Origin: Mesocentrotus franciscanus
Taxonomy: Eukaryota > Echinodermata > Echinoidea > Camarodonta > Strongylocentrotidae
Length of the DNA: 64,000 bases
Reading direction: 5' to 3'
Assembly (NCBI GenBank): GCA_037976565.1
Contig: CP137668.1
Location: 22,668,251-22,732,250, forward strand
Shown: piece after piece, positions 11,880 through 24,203 of the stretch
Layout of the letters: each line of letters begins with the position of its first letter
Position numbering within the stretch: the first letter of the stretch is position 1
Program-made: the position numbers and the translations under genes
Notes under the pieces: model-generated
Seen by the model: only the letters and a program-made list of their open reading frames with translations
Database searches by the model: none
Told to the model about the DNA's origin: nothing

Positions 11880-12860
11880 ACAAAAAATCCGCATCACCCC
11901 ACTTGTACATGCAGGCCCCGCTGAACGTTTTTCAAAGTGGGTGGGGGAGGCTAAAGTATTTACGATCAGGTAGAGCGTAGTGTAAATTAGCGTGGGGTCT
12001 AGGGGCAAAGCCCCGGCAGGGGTCAAGGGGCAGAGACCCCGGAAGCTCAGGGGATATTTGCATTTAATTACTGTCAGATGAGCATATTTTGATACCTTAT
12101 TCATGACACTGGCAGGTCACTAATTGGCGTGGGGTCCAGGGGGCTGAGCACCCTGAAACTCAGGGATTTTAGGCATTCTATAACGGTCATTGAGCATTTA
12201 GGGGCCCGCCTTAGGCCCCCTGGTGGGGTCGAGGGGCGGACCTAGGCATTTAGCAATAAATTACGGTCAGATGAGCATATTTTGATACCTTATTTGTGAC
12301 ACTGGCAGGACACTAATTGGCGTGGGGTCCAGGGGGCGGGGTCCAGGGGGCGGAGCCCCCAGAAGTTCAGGATTTTAGGCATTTTATAACGGTCAGATAA
12401 GCATTCAGGGGCCCGCCTTAGGGCCCCTGGTGGGGTCGAGGGGGCAGAGCCACCGGAAGTTCAGGGGTTTTAGGCATTCAAATACCGTCAAATGAGCATA
12501 TTTTGATACCTCATTATTTTGTGGCACTAGCAGGTTTAACTATTCTTTCTTTCTTTCTTTTTCTCTTTAGTATACTTTTTCCAAAAAAGTTGGAGGGGCG
12601 AAGCCCCGTCGTTCTACAGTCCCTGCCATGTAGGCCTCTAAATAAGCATATTTCTTGCCTGACTGTAAATTTAAGAATTTGTAATTTTCCAACAAACGCA
12701 TAAAAAAGTAAAATTTACTAAAAAGTGAGGAAAAATCTCGGAAAATTATGTCATTTCAGCAACATTTGTAAATCACCGGTATCGCATTAGAAATGAACCA
12801 CATTTTAATGTTATTGTGACACTGGCAGGACACTAATTGGCTCCCCCCCATCAGTACGCC
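11880..12860. repeat. ~190-bp degenerate tandem repeat, GGGGTC-rich
   Basis: The blocks start with cactggcaggacactaattg (about 12,108, 12,300 and 12,818, with a shorter copy at 12,525) and each carries cgtggggtccaggggg, a cag-gattttaggcatt segment and an acggtcag segment. The arrangement fits tandem amplification of one unit that later diverged. No coding signal. Confidence 0.7.
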
Positions 12861-12899
12861 AGTGCCCCCGATCTACACCTTGTTGGCGGAAAAATCGCA

Positions 12900-14225
12900 A
12901 CTGATCTCCCCTACACTACCTATCTTCTTTCTTTCTTTCTTTCCTTACCTTTCCCTTCCCCTTCCCTTTCCCTTCCCTCTCTCTCTCTCTCTTTTAGGTT
13001 TGCTAGGGGAGGCAAGGACCTTTCGGCCCCCCGATCCACATGTTGTTGGCGGGATTAATCTCAACTCAAGCGCGTAGCTAGGATTTTATTTAAGGGGGGC
13101 GGTAGTTAGCACGCGAAGCGTGTGAATCACTTACAGAGCGTGCGAAGCGTGCCCCCTAGGGGGTGGGTGCAGGGAGGGGGAGTTTTCCCCCTCCCTCGCG
13201 AAGCGCGGAAGCTTTGATTTTACATTAATTTATTAGAGAAAGAAGACGATTAGTTGTACCAATTTTCGACTCCTTAATCCTTGTTTGAATTCATTTTCGC
13301 CCCTCCCGCGCGAAGCGCGAAAGCATTGATGTTTCATTAAATTATTACTCGTAATCCTTGTCTGAATTCAGTTTCCCCTTACCCGCGCGAAGCGCGGAAG
13401 CTTTGACGTTTCATTAAATTATTAGAGAAAGAAGACGATTCGTTGTACCGTTCTTGACTCTTAATCCTTATCTGAATCCAGTCCCCCCCTGTTTCATTAA
13501 ATTATTAGAGAAAGAAGACGATTCGTTGTACCGTTCTTGACTCGTAATCCTTATCTGAATCCAGTCCCCCCGTTTCATTAAATTATTAGAGAAAGAAGCA
13601 ATTCGTTGTACCGTTCTCGACTCTAAATCCTTTTTCTTCTTACGTCCTCTTACTTTTTTCTCTCTTCTCTCTCTCTCTCTCTTTGGCCAGCGGTTTTCTT
13701 GGGGGGAGGGGGGGGGTGACCGCCCCCACCACCCCCTGGCTACGCGCCTCACTGATCTCCTCTTCTTTTCACCCTTTTCTTTTCTTCTACCTCTTTTTTT
13801 TTGGTTCCATTTTAGCTCTCCTCTTTCCTTTTCCTTTCCCTCTTTTTTTTGGGCGGGGGCTGGGGCTGGGGAGGCAAGGGCCTTTTACCCCCGATCCACA
13901 ACTTGTTGGCGGGAAAATTGCAACTGATATCCCCTTTTTTTTTTTCTTCTTCCTCCTTTTTCCTTCCCTTTATCTCCTCTTTTCCTTTTTTCTTTTCCTT
14001 TCCTTCCTTCTCTCTTATTTTTTTGATGGGGGCAACAGCCTGGGAGGCAAGGCCCTTTCGGCCCCCCGATCTCCTTTTTTTCCCCCATTTTCTCTTCTTC
14101 TTCTTCTTCTTTCTTTCCCTTTCTCTCTATTCTTTCCCTTTCCCTTATTTTCCTTCTCTCTCTCTCTCTCTCTCTCTTTCTTTTTCTTTGCGGGGCAAGG
14201 CCCGCTCGCCCCTGGATCTTAAAAA
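12900..14225. repeat. Pyrimidine-rich tracts with interspersed repeat ends
   Basis: Long CT/TTTC tracts alternate with GC-rich repeat-like pieces (gaggcaaggcc, ccccgatc, acaacttgttggcgggaaaa) at 12,870-12,900, 13,010-13,050, 13,865-13,925 and 14,035-14,075. The repeating pieces look like diverged copies of one element. Phe/Leu/Ser-rich open frames here are artefacts. Confidence 0.6.
13100..13620. repeat. ~80-100-bp tandem repeat, about 5 copies
   Basis: The unit contains gtttcattaaattattagag, then aaagaagacgattcgttgta, then ttgactcttaatccttatct, and ends in a C-run. Early copies also carry cgcgaagcgcg. Later copies are near-identical, so the array grew recently at its right side. Confidence 0.8.
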
Positions 14226-14970
14226 AACTACTTATTACCATGAATACGTTGATCGGGGCAGATCGTGCTTTGTATTAACGGACTCGTCCCATTGATTTGA
14301 GAAGGAAAAACGTTTTTCCGTCCATGCCTTGTGCTTCAAATAACAACCATGAGTCGATGAGTGAACAAAAATCGAATGTGATGTGTGCGACTTTTCTTTT
14401 TTTTCCCTTACAGAGGCCCGCTTATTGTATTGGCCCCTACGTTTGTATTTCTTGCAGACTTTTCCCTATCATTACTGATTCCATGATTAAAAAATGACCA
14501 GTAGAGGCTACATCACTCTATTTCATATTCTGCAGATTCACTGATTTACTTTTCCTAACGAAATTGAATCATGTCTTTACTACAAGATTCCTATTTGGAG
14601 TTCGGAAAAGCAAGGGAAAGTGATATGAAAACACAATTACTTTTGTACATATCACCTCTAATATTCGTCAGATTTTGTTCTTTTCTTTCTACACATTTCT
14701 TGTCGAACAGATATCTCAAGAATGGGAATTGCATTTTCCTTCAGCGTTGGCACAATCGTAGACGCTATTGAGGACTGGATACATAAAATATTCAAGGACA
14801 TTTAAATACGGTGACATCATCTAGACGCCATTTTGTGAATTCTGCATATCTCTGATATTTCTATAACCAAATGGCATAATAATTTCATATTTCATATTAT
14901 GACACTTATTTCGAAGCATATCAACATATCCAACGCGCGCGTATATTAATTTTGCATACGTTTCAGGCGG
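14226..14970. other. Unassigned intergenic DNA
   Basis: No gene or clear repeat recognised. Confidence 0.4.
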
Positions 14971-14974
14971 TTCT

Positions 14975-15215
14975 AGGACAAATACCCCCTGAACAATCAC
15001 CCCCGGCCGATTACCAGCGGGACAATTACCCCCAAGGACAATTACCCCCCCCCGAAAACAATGACCCCACTGAAAATGATCCACTAGGACAATTACCCCC
15101 GAGGACAAGTTATTGTCTTAGGGGGTAATTTTCCACGGGGTGTCCTGGGGGTCCTGGGGTTATTGTCCTATGGGGTAATTTTCCGGAGGTGATTGTACAG
15201 GGGGTAATTGTCCTG
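14975..15215. repeat. Inverted array of ACAATTACCCCC units
   Basis: Units of ggacaattaccccc run in one orientation up to about 15,105 and then as gggggtaatt-tcc in the other, making a G/C-strand-switching array. It is related in style to the array at 18,130-18,600. Confidence 0.75.
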
Positions 15216-15920
15216 ATACGGTTTCAGGCCATTTTGACCTTTAAACTCTAATACGCGCACATAATGCACGCGCACGCGAATTATTCTTAAAATGGTAATA
15301 AACGGTAAAAATGGCAAAATTTAAATCTGCTATAGCTCCTCAGAATGGCTGGTAATCCCTATTTTATAGCATATTCTGAAATGGCTTGAAGCCTTAATGT
15401 GATTGCATGCATCAGTTTTGCTTAAAAGAGGTTCCGACGTCATCATATTGCAATTTAAAATAAAGTTTTATATTTTATTAATTAATGACGTTATATGCTC
15501 AATGTTCTTTTGACAGTGTCTTGCTTGATTCTACTCGATTTTCTTACAAATGTTAATGTTGTAGCTGAGAGTTTGTACTGTAAGAAACGTAATACATATA
15601 ATTACTATTCATTTAGACAATGGGATCATAGCCAAATTTTAGAATCAAAGGTATAAAGTCAAAATTGTCCTTAGCGCTATGTTGGTCCCTTTTACCTCTG
15701 ACCGCGAGTTGCGTATTTAACTATTCTATGTAACAAACAACGATGTGCTACATTATACTACGAAAAAAGGTCAGTATTGTTATGATATCATGACAGTTAA
15801 CACAGTAACATATATGACAGTACTTAATGATAATCTTCAAGTAAGTACATACCACCTATTATATACTTGTACAAGTTACACGTTTAATCTCTAGTTTATA
15901 CATCTATACGATAACCACAT
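15216..15920. other. Unassigned intergenic DNA
   Basis: No gene or repeat recognised. Confidence 0.4.
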
Positions 15921-15944
15921 CCAAATTATCCACTTTTTTCCCAA

Positions 15945-16015
15945 AGGGAGGGGAGGAGAGAAGAGAGAGAGGGATAAACATATAGAGAGACATTATATAA
16001 AGACAGACAGAGGGA

Positions 16016-16097
<82 letters not shown>
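15945..16097. repeat. (GA)n microsatellite
   Basis: Almost continuous GA dinucleotide run. The Ser/Leu frame on the minus strand is the translated repeat. Confidence 0.95.
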
Positions 16098-16100
<3 letters not shown>

Positions 16101-16869
16101 GAAGGGCTAATCTGCATGATACCGAAAATCAGATTTTATGATGGATTCGAATTTTGCTACATGCTTTTTTATAAAATGTGTGAAAGATTTTAATCAGTTA
16201 CATTGAAAAGGAGAGAAAACAAAATAAATGTACAGACTTTTACTATAAGATATCGCACTTCAATATGATGTTTTCGATTTACCAATATAAAACCTAGAAT
16301 AAGTCAATCGCTTTCATTCTCGATTGAAAATTCCTATTCACAGAGATAGCAGATTGAAAAGTGTAATGTCATGTGATCAATATTATACGGTTTAATCAAT
16401 ATCACGGAAATAACAGATATTTTTCGGTTCTTTATTCAGGTGTGCATTACATCCAGTAGTGGCGTAGCGTGGGCTCAGTCATAGGGGGAGACCAGTCTTA
16501 AGTCTACTATAGATCAGCCTTTTTCAAAGTAGCTTACCTTTTAGGAGTTGAAACGTTCTGCGTCACCCAGATCCAAAATTCACTAAAGAGGATTTGTTCT
16601 CCAACCCTTGTTTACATAGACATCATAGGGCACATTTTCGCATGAGGGCCTCTTGTCAGAAAATATTACTATCCGGATCTCAAATATTGCGAGCGAGCGA
16701 AAAGAGCGAATCACTTTTATTATGGCAAAATTTGTATTTAGTCATCAATATACACTAGATAAATTTTGCGAGAAGTGAAGTGAACGAGGGGACAAAAGAC
16801 TTCATTGTGGTTTAAATTTCATCTCAAAATTATTTTGCTTTTATTTCTTTGTGTCCATGGCTCTGATCC

Positions 16870-17225
16870 ACAGTACTAAGTAGGGGGAAAGAACCTTTAC
16901 TCATGCAGGGCCTTTGCTATGGAATGCTTTCCCTCGAGAGATTCGAAACAGCCGATCGGTTGAAGTGTTTAAAAATGTAATCTAAAACGTATTTGTTTAA
17001 TTCAGTACATAATTAATTGTTCTGTCATTTTTGTATGTTTTATCTTACTTATGTTCCTTTGTTTATAATGCAGATGCTTTTATGTGATCTCTTTTAAGTT
17101 TTTGTCTTTGTTTCACAAGTGCGCCACTGAGCATTTGATTTCAAGTGGATTCGGAGCCTTATAAATCTCATATATCATTATTAGTAGTATTATCATTTGC
17201 ATATTAAGATACAATAAATGAGGTT
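16870..17225 (+). mobile_element. 5'-truncated non-LTR retrotransposon 3' end
   Basis: From about 16,886 one frame reads FTHAGPLLWNAFPREIR followed by SVEVFKNVI and a stop at ~16,983. This is the familiar C-terminal tail of non-LTR reverse transcriptases (LWN-LP-xIR-...-FK). A ~240-bp 3' UTR follows, with a gcgccactgagcatttgatt segment and a final acaataaatgag. Only the last ~35 codons survive, so it is a dead 5'-truncated insertion. Confidence 0.7.
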
Positions 17226-17349
17226 ATATTCAGGCGCCATGCTGCTGGGCCGAATCATGATGATCGGCCAACGAGGTGCCTGTATATCGTCATATCATAA
17301 AATGGGGATATTCTTGGACCTCGCTTCCTGAAACTATCCCGTTTATAAG

Positions 17350-17990
17350 TTTTACTATATGTTAATTTCTCTGAAATGTTATCTCCTCATCAAAATACTC
17401 AAAGTGATATATAATTTTATATCTAGGTATCTTGCGGTTTCTGATACTTTGTTTCCATGAAGATGACGTTATTCCGAAATACAATTTTGATGTAACTTTT
17501 AAGAAGGCAGATTGACTAGGTCGTGAGGGGATATACCCCTTGCCCCTTAAGAGTGGAAATTTTGCATTCTTAAGTGAACGGATACACATAGTTACATACG
17601 CTCTCTGTCTCTTTCCCCATTATGTCTTCTATCTTTCACTCTTTCACTTCGCTGCCTCCCGTATATAAATTTGGCGAGCGACAAAAATACACTTTAATTT
17701 CTCTGAATTATTTTATTTCCTCATCTTGCGGTTTCCTATACTTACTTTCCATAAATTTGACGTTATTCCAAAATATGTTTTTAATATAAATAAAATACTA
17801 TCGAGGCACCCCCGTTGAAAAACATTGTACTAGATGGTCAAAATTTAAGAGGCATATTGACTACAGGCCGAAGGGAATATACTCCGTGCACCTTTAGAGT
17901 GGGAAATTTTCCGACTTTAAAGTGAAACGGACAAACCTACATACTCTCTCTCTCTCTTTTCCCATGTGTCGTCTTTCACTCTTATCTCCA
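17350..17990. repeat. Diverged tandem duplication, ~340-bp period
   Basis: Copy A (about 17,355-17,645) and copy B (17,695-17,985) share ttaatttctctgaa, atcttgcggttt, tgacgttattcc, a gcagattgact/gcatattgact segment and a terminal ctctctct plus ctttcactc. Divergence is considerable. Non-coding. Confidence 0.65.
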
Positions 17991-18129
17991 TTTCTTTTCT
18001 TTTTTCTCTGCTGTACGCAAAATGAAGGACGCAGATCGGATCACCACAAAGCATCTTTCGATAATCGTCTAATGCACCTCTCACATCAGATTTAATTTAA
18101 GACTTATCATGTTGCCCCCGCGTTACTGA

Positions 18130-18600
18130 TTTCTAGGACACCTACCCCTGGACATCCACCCCGGATAACCACCCCAGTCAACTACCCCTAGGACAACTAC
18201 TAGGACTCCCTAGGACTACCCCGACTACCCCTAGGACAACTACCCCTAGGATAGTTGTCCGGGGCCCTAGAGGATGGTTGTCGTAGTAAGTTGTCCCCCC
18301 TAGGATAGTTGTCCGGGTAGTTGTCCTAGGGGTAGTTGTCTGGGGGTAGTTGGGGTAGTTGTCCTAGAGGATGGTTGTCGTAGGGGTAGTTGTCTGGGGT
18401 AGTTATCCAGGGGTACTTGTCCGGGGTAGTTGTCCTAGGGGTAGTTGTCCGGGTGGTAGTTGTCCGGGGGTAGTTGTCCTAGGGGATAGTTGTCTGGGGT
18501 AGTTGGCCGGGGTAGTTGTCCTAGAGGGTGGTTGCCCTAGGGGTAGTTGTCCTAGGGGTAGTTGACTGGGGATGGATGTCCAGGGGGTAGGTGTCGGATA
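18130..18600. repeat. Strand-switching TAGTTGTCC(T)AGGGG array
   Basis: From 18,130 to ~18,250 the units read C-rich (actacccctaggacaa). From 18,250 to 18,595 they read G-rich (ggggtagttgtcctag), with 15-25 bp units of variable length. Many GGG/GGGG runs lie close together on one strand, so G-quadruplex formation is plausible. Non-coding. Confidence 0.85.
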
Positions 18601-18604
18601 TGTA

Positions 18605-20455
18605 CTGATTCACATAATATTACAATTTTTGAACAGCGTTTTCGAGCAATCTATCTCCTTATATTATTTCTTGTTTCCCTTTTCCGTCATCTCTCCCCTC
18701 GCTCTCGATGGGGGAGGGGGCACGTGCTCTCCGTACCCTCCCGTAGCTACGCCACTGACATCCAGATTAAAACCTCATAAACGTTATCACTGATATCTTT
18801 GTCATGGGAAGAAAGCAATGCCTACAGTTGTATAAACTAATATTAAAATACATGTATATTTTGATGTCAATATAGTTACGCTTTCTGTCTTCATGTTCAT
18901 AATAATTATATGATGTATGAAAATGGCTGAAATGCAAAGGAGAGGGAGAGAGTCTCTGACAGAGGGGGGTATGATGGTTGATGAATTCATGATAGTTGAT
19001 GATCAAGCAAATATCCGCTAGAGGTGTGTTAAGAATGAAACACCATATCGGTCCTGAACTAAAGGTATACTAATCAGGATCCTCGACGGAAAAGACCGAA
19101 TAGATAATTAGCTTCGATAATTGAGTTCTAGTCGTTAGTAGATAGATGACCCCAATTTCCTGCGCATTGATGGGCTTCCGCCGGACACAGGGTTTGTTTA
19201 GATGGGCTATAATGAAGAATATTCTAGACATCACACGTGCTATAATAGGGGGGGGTACAAACTCACAGAGACGTTATGGACTCGACTAAACATGGAGAGG
19301 GGGCACCGGGGAGGGGAACACCACAAGAGGGGAAACTGCAAGGAGAGAACAGAGACAGAGAGAGAGAGAGAGAGAGAGGGGGGACAAGAGAAATAAAGAA
19401 GATGCTGCGACGCCCTTCCAGTTCCTCCCGAGCTTACAGGTGACTCTGCTCCCTAGTCTACACACAGCAAGACCCCCTCCCTACCCAAGACCCTCATTAC
19501 GCCATGCCCTGAATGAGATGATTGAAGAAATGTACACCTGAAAACCATTCAAGTGAGATGATTTGATTAAACTAGAACTCAAACTTGTCCAGTGTGAGGA
19601 AGGATTACCAATAACTCTGGAGGCAAGTATTGTTCTATATGATTGACCGTAGAAATTGTATTATGCTTCTTTACATTAATGATTATAATATATCAAGATG
19701 ATCTATCAAAAACGTAATTTTGGTACATTTTTCTTGATGATGTCCAGGGGTAGATCAATGTGGGTGGGTGGGGGTGGGGGCCGGGTGGAGGTCAACCGGG
19801 TACTTGACCCTTTTTGCCTGAGCCGCCCCTACAGTCATGTAGCAGATTTCAGTTTACCCACATGCACCCCTCTTTTCCATAGAGAATGTTAATAATCATG
19901 CTCCCGTTGCTAATGAATCTTAATGAGCGTTGCAATCACAATAGATTATATTCTATTGGTTTATTAGTATAATAATGATACATGAAAACATATATTCATT
20001 ATGCGACAGTCATGACCAAACATCAACCAATATTAGGCTATACAATGTCATGAAGTAGATGGTATTTAGTGATGGTTATCATATACACGCATCATAATGT
20101 AGAAACACGAATAACGATCATAATACGAAGTTTCTCTAAGCACTTTACAATGTAAAAAACGTGACAATAAAGAGATTTGCAGAAAAAGTAGCTTGATAAT
20201 GTATAATGCTACGTGAATAATATGAATGATGAGCATCACAGTTTGGACAAACTCATATCATAATGTTTGGATGTAGAATTCTCATCATTAACTAAAGAAT
20301 TAGCCAGTCATCATCTCATGTCAAAAACCATATACACAAATTTAAGATAACGTTATCCTAAATTATTATGATAAATATATCACTGGCAACTTTAGAACCA
20401 AATACGCTCGTACATCCAACATATCACGTTGATAGAGCACAGATCCGGGTTTCCA
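18605..20455. other. Unassigned intergenic DNA
   Basis: I see no gene. Short GA runs occur at 18,940-18,965 and 19,350-19,385, and a G-rich run at 19,760-19,800. One stretch near 18,715-18,760 (cgtagctacgccactgacat) looks like the end of a dispersed repeat. Confidence 0.45.
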
Positions 20456-20461
20456 GGTAGA

Positions 20462-20582
20462 ATACCCCAGTCACACCAACGAGACCGGCACAAGATCGAA
20501 CCAAAATGATATATTAACCCAAATGGCCAAGAATCGGTCGGTTTGAAGTCGTTTTGGAGATTCAGCAGTGTGACTGAGGTAT
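20462..20582. mobile_element. CAGTCACAC-type MITE, short copy
   Basis: The ends are taccccagtcacacc and agtgtgactgaggta, with interior ccaagaatcggtcggtttga. About 120 bp, much shorter than the copy at 3,807, which carries the minisatellite. Confidence 0.75.
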
Positions 20583-20596
20583 AAAGACTCATACAG

Positions 20597-20718
20597 TACC
20601 AGTCACACCAACGAGCCCGACACCAGACCGAACCAAAAATAACATTACCTCCTATGGCAATGATTAATTTTGTCGAACGCCTATCGGCTAGAAATCGGTT
20701 TCACAGTGTGGCGGGTAT
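20597..20718. mobile_element. CAGTCACAC-type MITE, second short copy
   Basis: It begins taccagtcacaccaacgagc and ends cacagtgtggcgggta, immediately after the previous copy. Its interior has the family's gaccgaacc and aatcggttt segments. Confidence 0.65.
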
Positions 20719-21164
20719 TCAATCAATCACAGGTTTCCAAAATGAGAAGAAAAAAATCAGTGCGCTTTACATTATACAATGTATACAATGAATAAATCAA
20801 AATTATACATACATGAAGTAAACTTATGTGGTTTATCATACACGCAACATACAATATACATTTTACATGTATAGCATCACAATCTGGATATATCATGTTT
20901 GAATGTAGAATTGGCATCATATAAAAGAATAATCTATACTTATAAGATTAAAATCGTTATACTAAATTTCAATGGCATTATGCGGATTGTAATGATATTG
21001 CTACATCATTGACAAATTACAACCAACGATACTTTGTACAGATAATCTAAATGAAGAATGATGCGCAATACTCCATGACCTTTGTAGAGCACGAACCAGG
21101 GGTGAGTACTTCAATACCCCAGTTTTTGTTTGTTTAATTGTTCCACATTCCACTTGAGTTCTGG

Positions 21165-21490
21165 TAAATATAAAAAATAAATTCTCACGGAATCCAACAA
21201 AACTTACACTGAATGTTCAAGATTACAAAAAAATGGCATGTGCCAATAAATATTTTAGGTATAAATGTATAGTGGATGAGTCATGAGCATAGAAAGATAA
21301 GGAAATCTGGGTAAGTAGGCCCGACACTATGTGCAAATGGGAGTTGTGGTTTTTATCGAAGATGATGCCCAGTAAGTTTTTATTTCACTGGTATATCTAC
21401 TGCAGGATAAACAATCCAGAATAAATCATAGCAATTTTCTCTCAAAATACGATTCCCATACCAGAGCTCAAGATTAGATTTAAGGTTGTT
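21165..21490. repeat. ~330-bp dispersed repeat (pair with 52,470-52,820)
   Basis: The block from gaatccaacaaaacttacac through gagttgtggtttttat to caatccagaat matches 52,470-52,820 over its whole length with scattered substitutions and one small indel block. No ends or coding region identified. Confidence 0.8.
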
Positions 21491-21612
21491 GGTTTAAATA
21501 TAGAATTTAACAAGAGAATGCATAATAAAAACAATGATAGAAATGTAACAGAGAGAAATAATGCCAAATATGGAGAAGCTATTAATTAAGAAGCAAAGCT
21601 TGAATATCATAG

Positions 21613-22290
21613 GTTCCCCAGTCTATCAACGAGAGATCGAAACGAGACCGACAATACACCGAAGAAATCATATATACGCAACCCTGAATAGCCAAGATTT
21701 GTTGATTAAAGGGATAGTTGAGTTCTTGTTTAAAACCGCAAATGCCTTCAAAGTGCATGGTTATTGCTCTTATTCTTATTTATGACATTTTTAGTGCCCT
21801 TTTAGAACCTAAAATTGCTATGAAGGTAATTTTAGACCCCAAATGTGTGAATTTAGATTGAATATGATCATACCAATTCAGCTCCACTTTTAAAAAAATA
21901 CGGTGACCGTTATTAATTAATTAATTATAAAAATGCACGTATTATAACCAACACGAAAAGGCCAACAAAAAGCCAATATTAGCATTGGCTGGAATAAAAC
22001 GTATAAGGCGCTATTTCGTTTTTCAACGGCTGGTTCAAAATTACCGAATATAATGTGGGGCACCACAAAAATTAATATAAGAAATGGTTATATTTATGGA
22101 TATTTCAGCCGTCTCTGAACCGATTTTGATCAAAGGTCATTTTGTCATTTAAATTGTATATTCTTTCAAATTTGACACTCAGTTTTTCATTTTCTCACAA
22201 AAAAATATTTTGTGTAGCGCCCTCTGCAACAGAACTCAACTATCCCTTTAAGTGGTCCGTCATAAATCGGTTTGGCGGTGTACCTGGGAC
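21613..22290. mobile_element. CAGTCACAC-type MITE interrupted by a TTAA element
   Basis: The left part begins ccccagtctatcaacgagag and has the family's accgacaatacaccg. The right part ends ataaatcggtttggcggtgt. The two halves are separated by the insertion at 21,706-22,251. Confidence 0.6.
21706..22251. mobile_element. TTAA-bounded MITE with perfect 16-bp TIR
   Basis: TTAA at 21,706-21,709 is followed by agggatagttgagttc. The right end is gaactcaactatccct followed by TTAA at 22,248-22,251, so the inverted ends match perfectly. It lies inside an older MITE, which dates it as the younger insertion. No transposase is present. Confidence 0.85.
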
Positions 22291-23393
22291 ATTATCAATC
22301 AATCGCACGCTTCTAAAAGATGTGACCTCCTAATGGAGAGGTATTGACTAAAGGCAATTGTCTCTTACATAACATCCGATCTCTAATATAGGCCTATCTA
22401 TGTACGGTGAATTGCAAAGGGTCGCCGGTGCATGTGTTGTACAACAAGGAGGGGATCAAAGATTGTATGAGAAAGTTGGAGGGGCTTGGGGGACTCGAGG
22501 GGCAATTTTCATTTCGTTCGTTACCCTGATTCACCACTGTCATTTGTAATGTCAACAACATTACATTAGTGATTTTGATTTTGAGAAGTTATAGTCGTTT
22601 CAATAATTTGGTCTGTTTTTCTGTAACGTCATTTACCGTAATACATTCATCTACAGAGTACAGACACATGAATTCTGTATCCCTATTATCCCCTAGTTGT
22701 AATTTGTCAAGTCGGGTTTCATAATCTAAATTATTTTATATGATCTAAATAAATGTAATATATATGTAACTCAAAGGTTGTGCAACCCGCTGCGCGCAAC
22801 TGAAGAAAAGAAAAGAAGAAAATATCCATACTTTATGCATGCAAGCCTAATGTGTCGTGGATTGTCGAGCAATTACGTCGTGATTTTGGTAATGACGTGT
22901 CATCGTCGAATCGTTCGGCTGTCGAGGGCAGTACTTCAAAATCAATAACGTGGTGCTTTGATGCACACAAAATAGTGCTGACCAAAGTACTTGCAAATTA
23001 AAGGAAACCTCACCCCAAAGAATAAGTGTAGGTATTCTGAAAAATTAGATGTATTCGTGCCCTTTGATTTACAATATTCATTAAGAAAGTGTACGAGAGA
23101 TATACAAAATTAATAAAGGTTTCTTGGCATATGTGATGCTTTTAGCATGCCATATGGGCGCAGCTATTTTCTTGAAAATGTGGCGTACCAGTTGTAAATA
23201 TATCATGCACCAAGCTTTAGTTGGAAAGACTTTTTAAATCAGTAACAAATCCTTCACTATTCAATGAGGAAAAATCATAGCTGGGAAGATAACCAAAACA
23301 AAATATTTGGTGAAAAATATATAGCAGGGGAGCAATTGTAACTAATTCACTTTAAAAATACTAGAATATAGCAGTTGACAAATCTATTTCATT

Positions 23394-23538
23394 AGGGACG
23401 TTTAGATTTGCACGACGAGAACGTGGACTGCTATGTGGACATCCTTTTAAGGCAATGTGTGACGTCCTTTTAAGGCACTGGCAGTGCCCGGCCAAAAGGA
23501 CGTCACATTGCCACACGTCGTGCAAATCTAAAAGTCCC
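23394..23538. mobile_element. Small fold-back element
   Basis: agggacgtttagatttgcac at the left is inverted as gtgcaaatctaaaagtccct at the right. A second symmetric layer inside (gacgtccttttaaggc versus ggccaaaaggacgtc) makes most of the 145 bp able to fold. Confidence 0.7.
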
Positions 23539-23559
23539 TATTTATGAGAAACCTTCACC

Positions 23560-24203
23560 CTAGCCTATCCGATAGGCGTCGGGCTTTATGGCAAGTCTAC
23601 TACTCGCGTTATGGAGACTGACGTCGGCGCGGGCGCGTCAGCCCGAGCGCCTATCATCACTGGTGAACTCATCATTATTCATATATGTTTATCGACAGAC
23701 TATGTGTGACGAGTGTATTCGTATGCATGATTCATAAGACTAGCCTTATTTTGGTGAGCGATCCCTTCTATTCAACCCATCAAATATCATGACGTCATGG
23801 CCTCAACGCTCATTGGCCTATTTTGGGCAATGCACATGAATATTAATGAAAGAGCTTTGCAGGGGGTTCGTAGATTTTGTACGAACGAAAAAAAAAAAAA
23901 TTTTGGCACCCGAAAAAAAAATTTCCTCCGGGAAGGGTAATTTTTTTTACACCACCACCCCCCCCCCTTGGGCGCCAGGGGTAGTGAGCACAAATTTTTT
24001 TGGCACCCGAAAATTTTTCCTACGGGAAGGCTTAATTTTTTCACCGCCACCCCTTGGGCGCCAGGAGGGCCAAACTTCTTTTTTTCAAAAAGGGTGTTTT
24101 TACCTGTTTTTTTCTAGGAGGGGCCCGCCCCTGGATCCGCCACTGGTCTCCATAACGTGATTAGTATACTTGCCATAAAGCCCGACGCCTATCGGATAGG
24201 CTA
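23560..24203. mobile_element. MULE-like TIR element with 9-bp target duplication
   Basis: Terminal arms of ~57 bp begin tagcctatccgataggcgtc and are inverted at 24,147-24,203 with a few mismatches. The 9-bp sequence ccttcaccc flanks both ends (23,551-23,559 and 24,204-24,212), a perfect target duplication. Long TIRs with 9-bp duplications are typical of Mutator-like elements. The interior (23,880-24,147) carries a copy of the CTGGATCCGCCACTG repeat and no transposase. Confidence 0.75.

Noticed and set aside
13683..14295. 179- and 148-codon Phe/Leu/Ser-rich frames
   Set aside because: They are low-complexity CT-tract readings with no start context or known domain.
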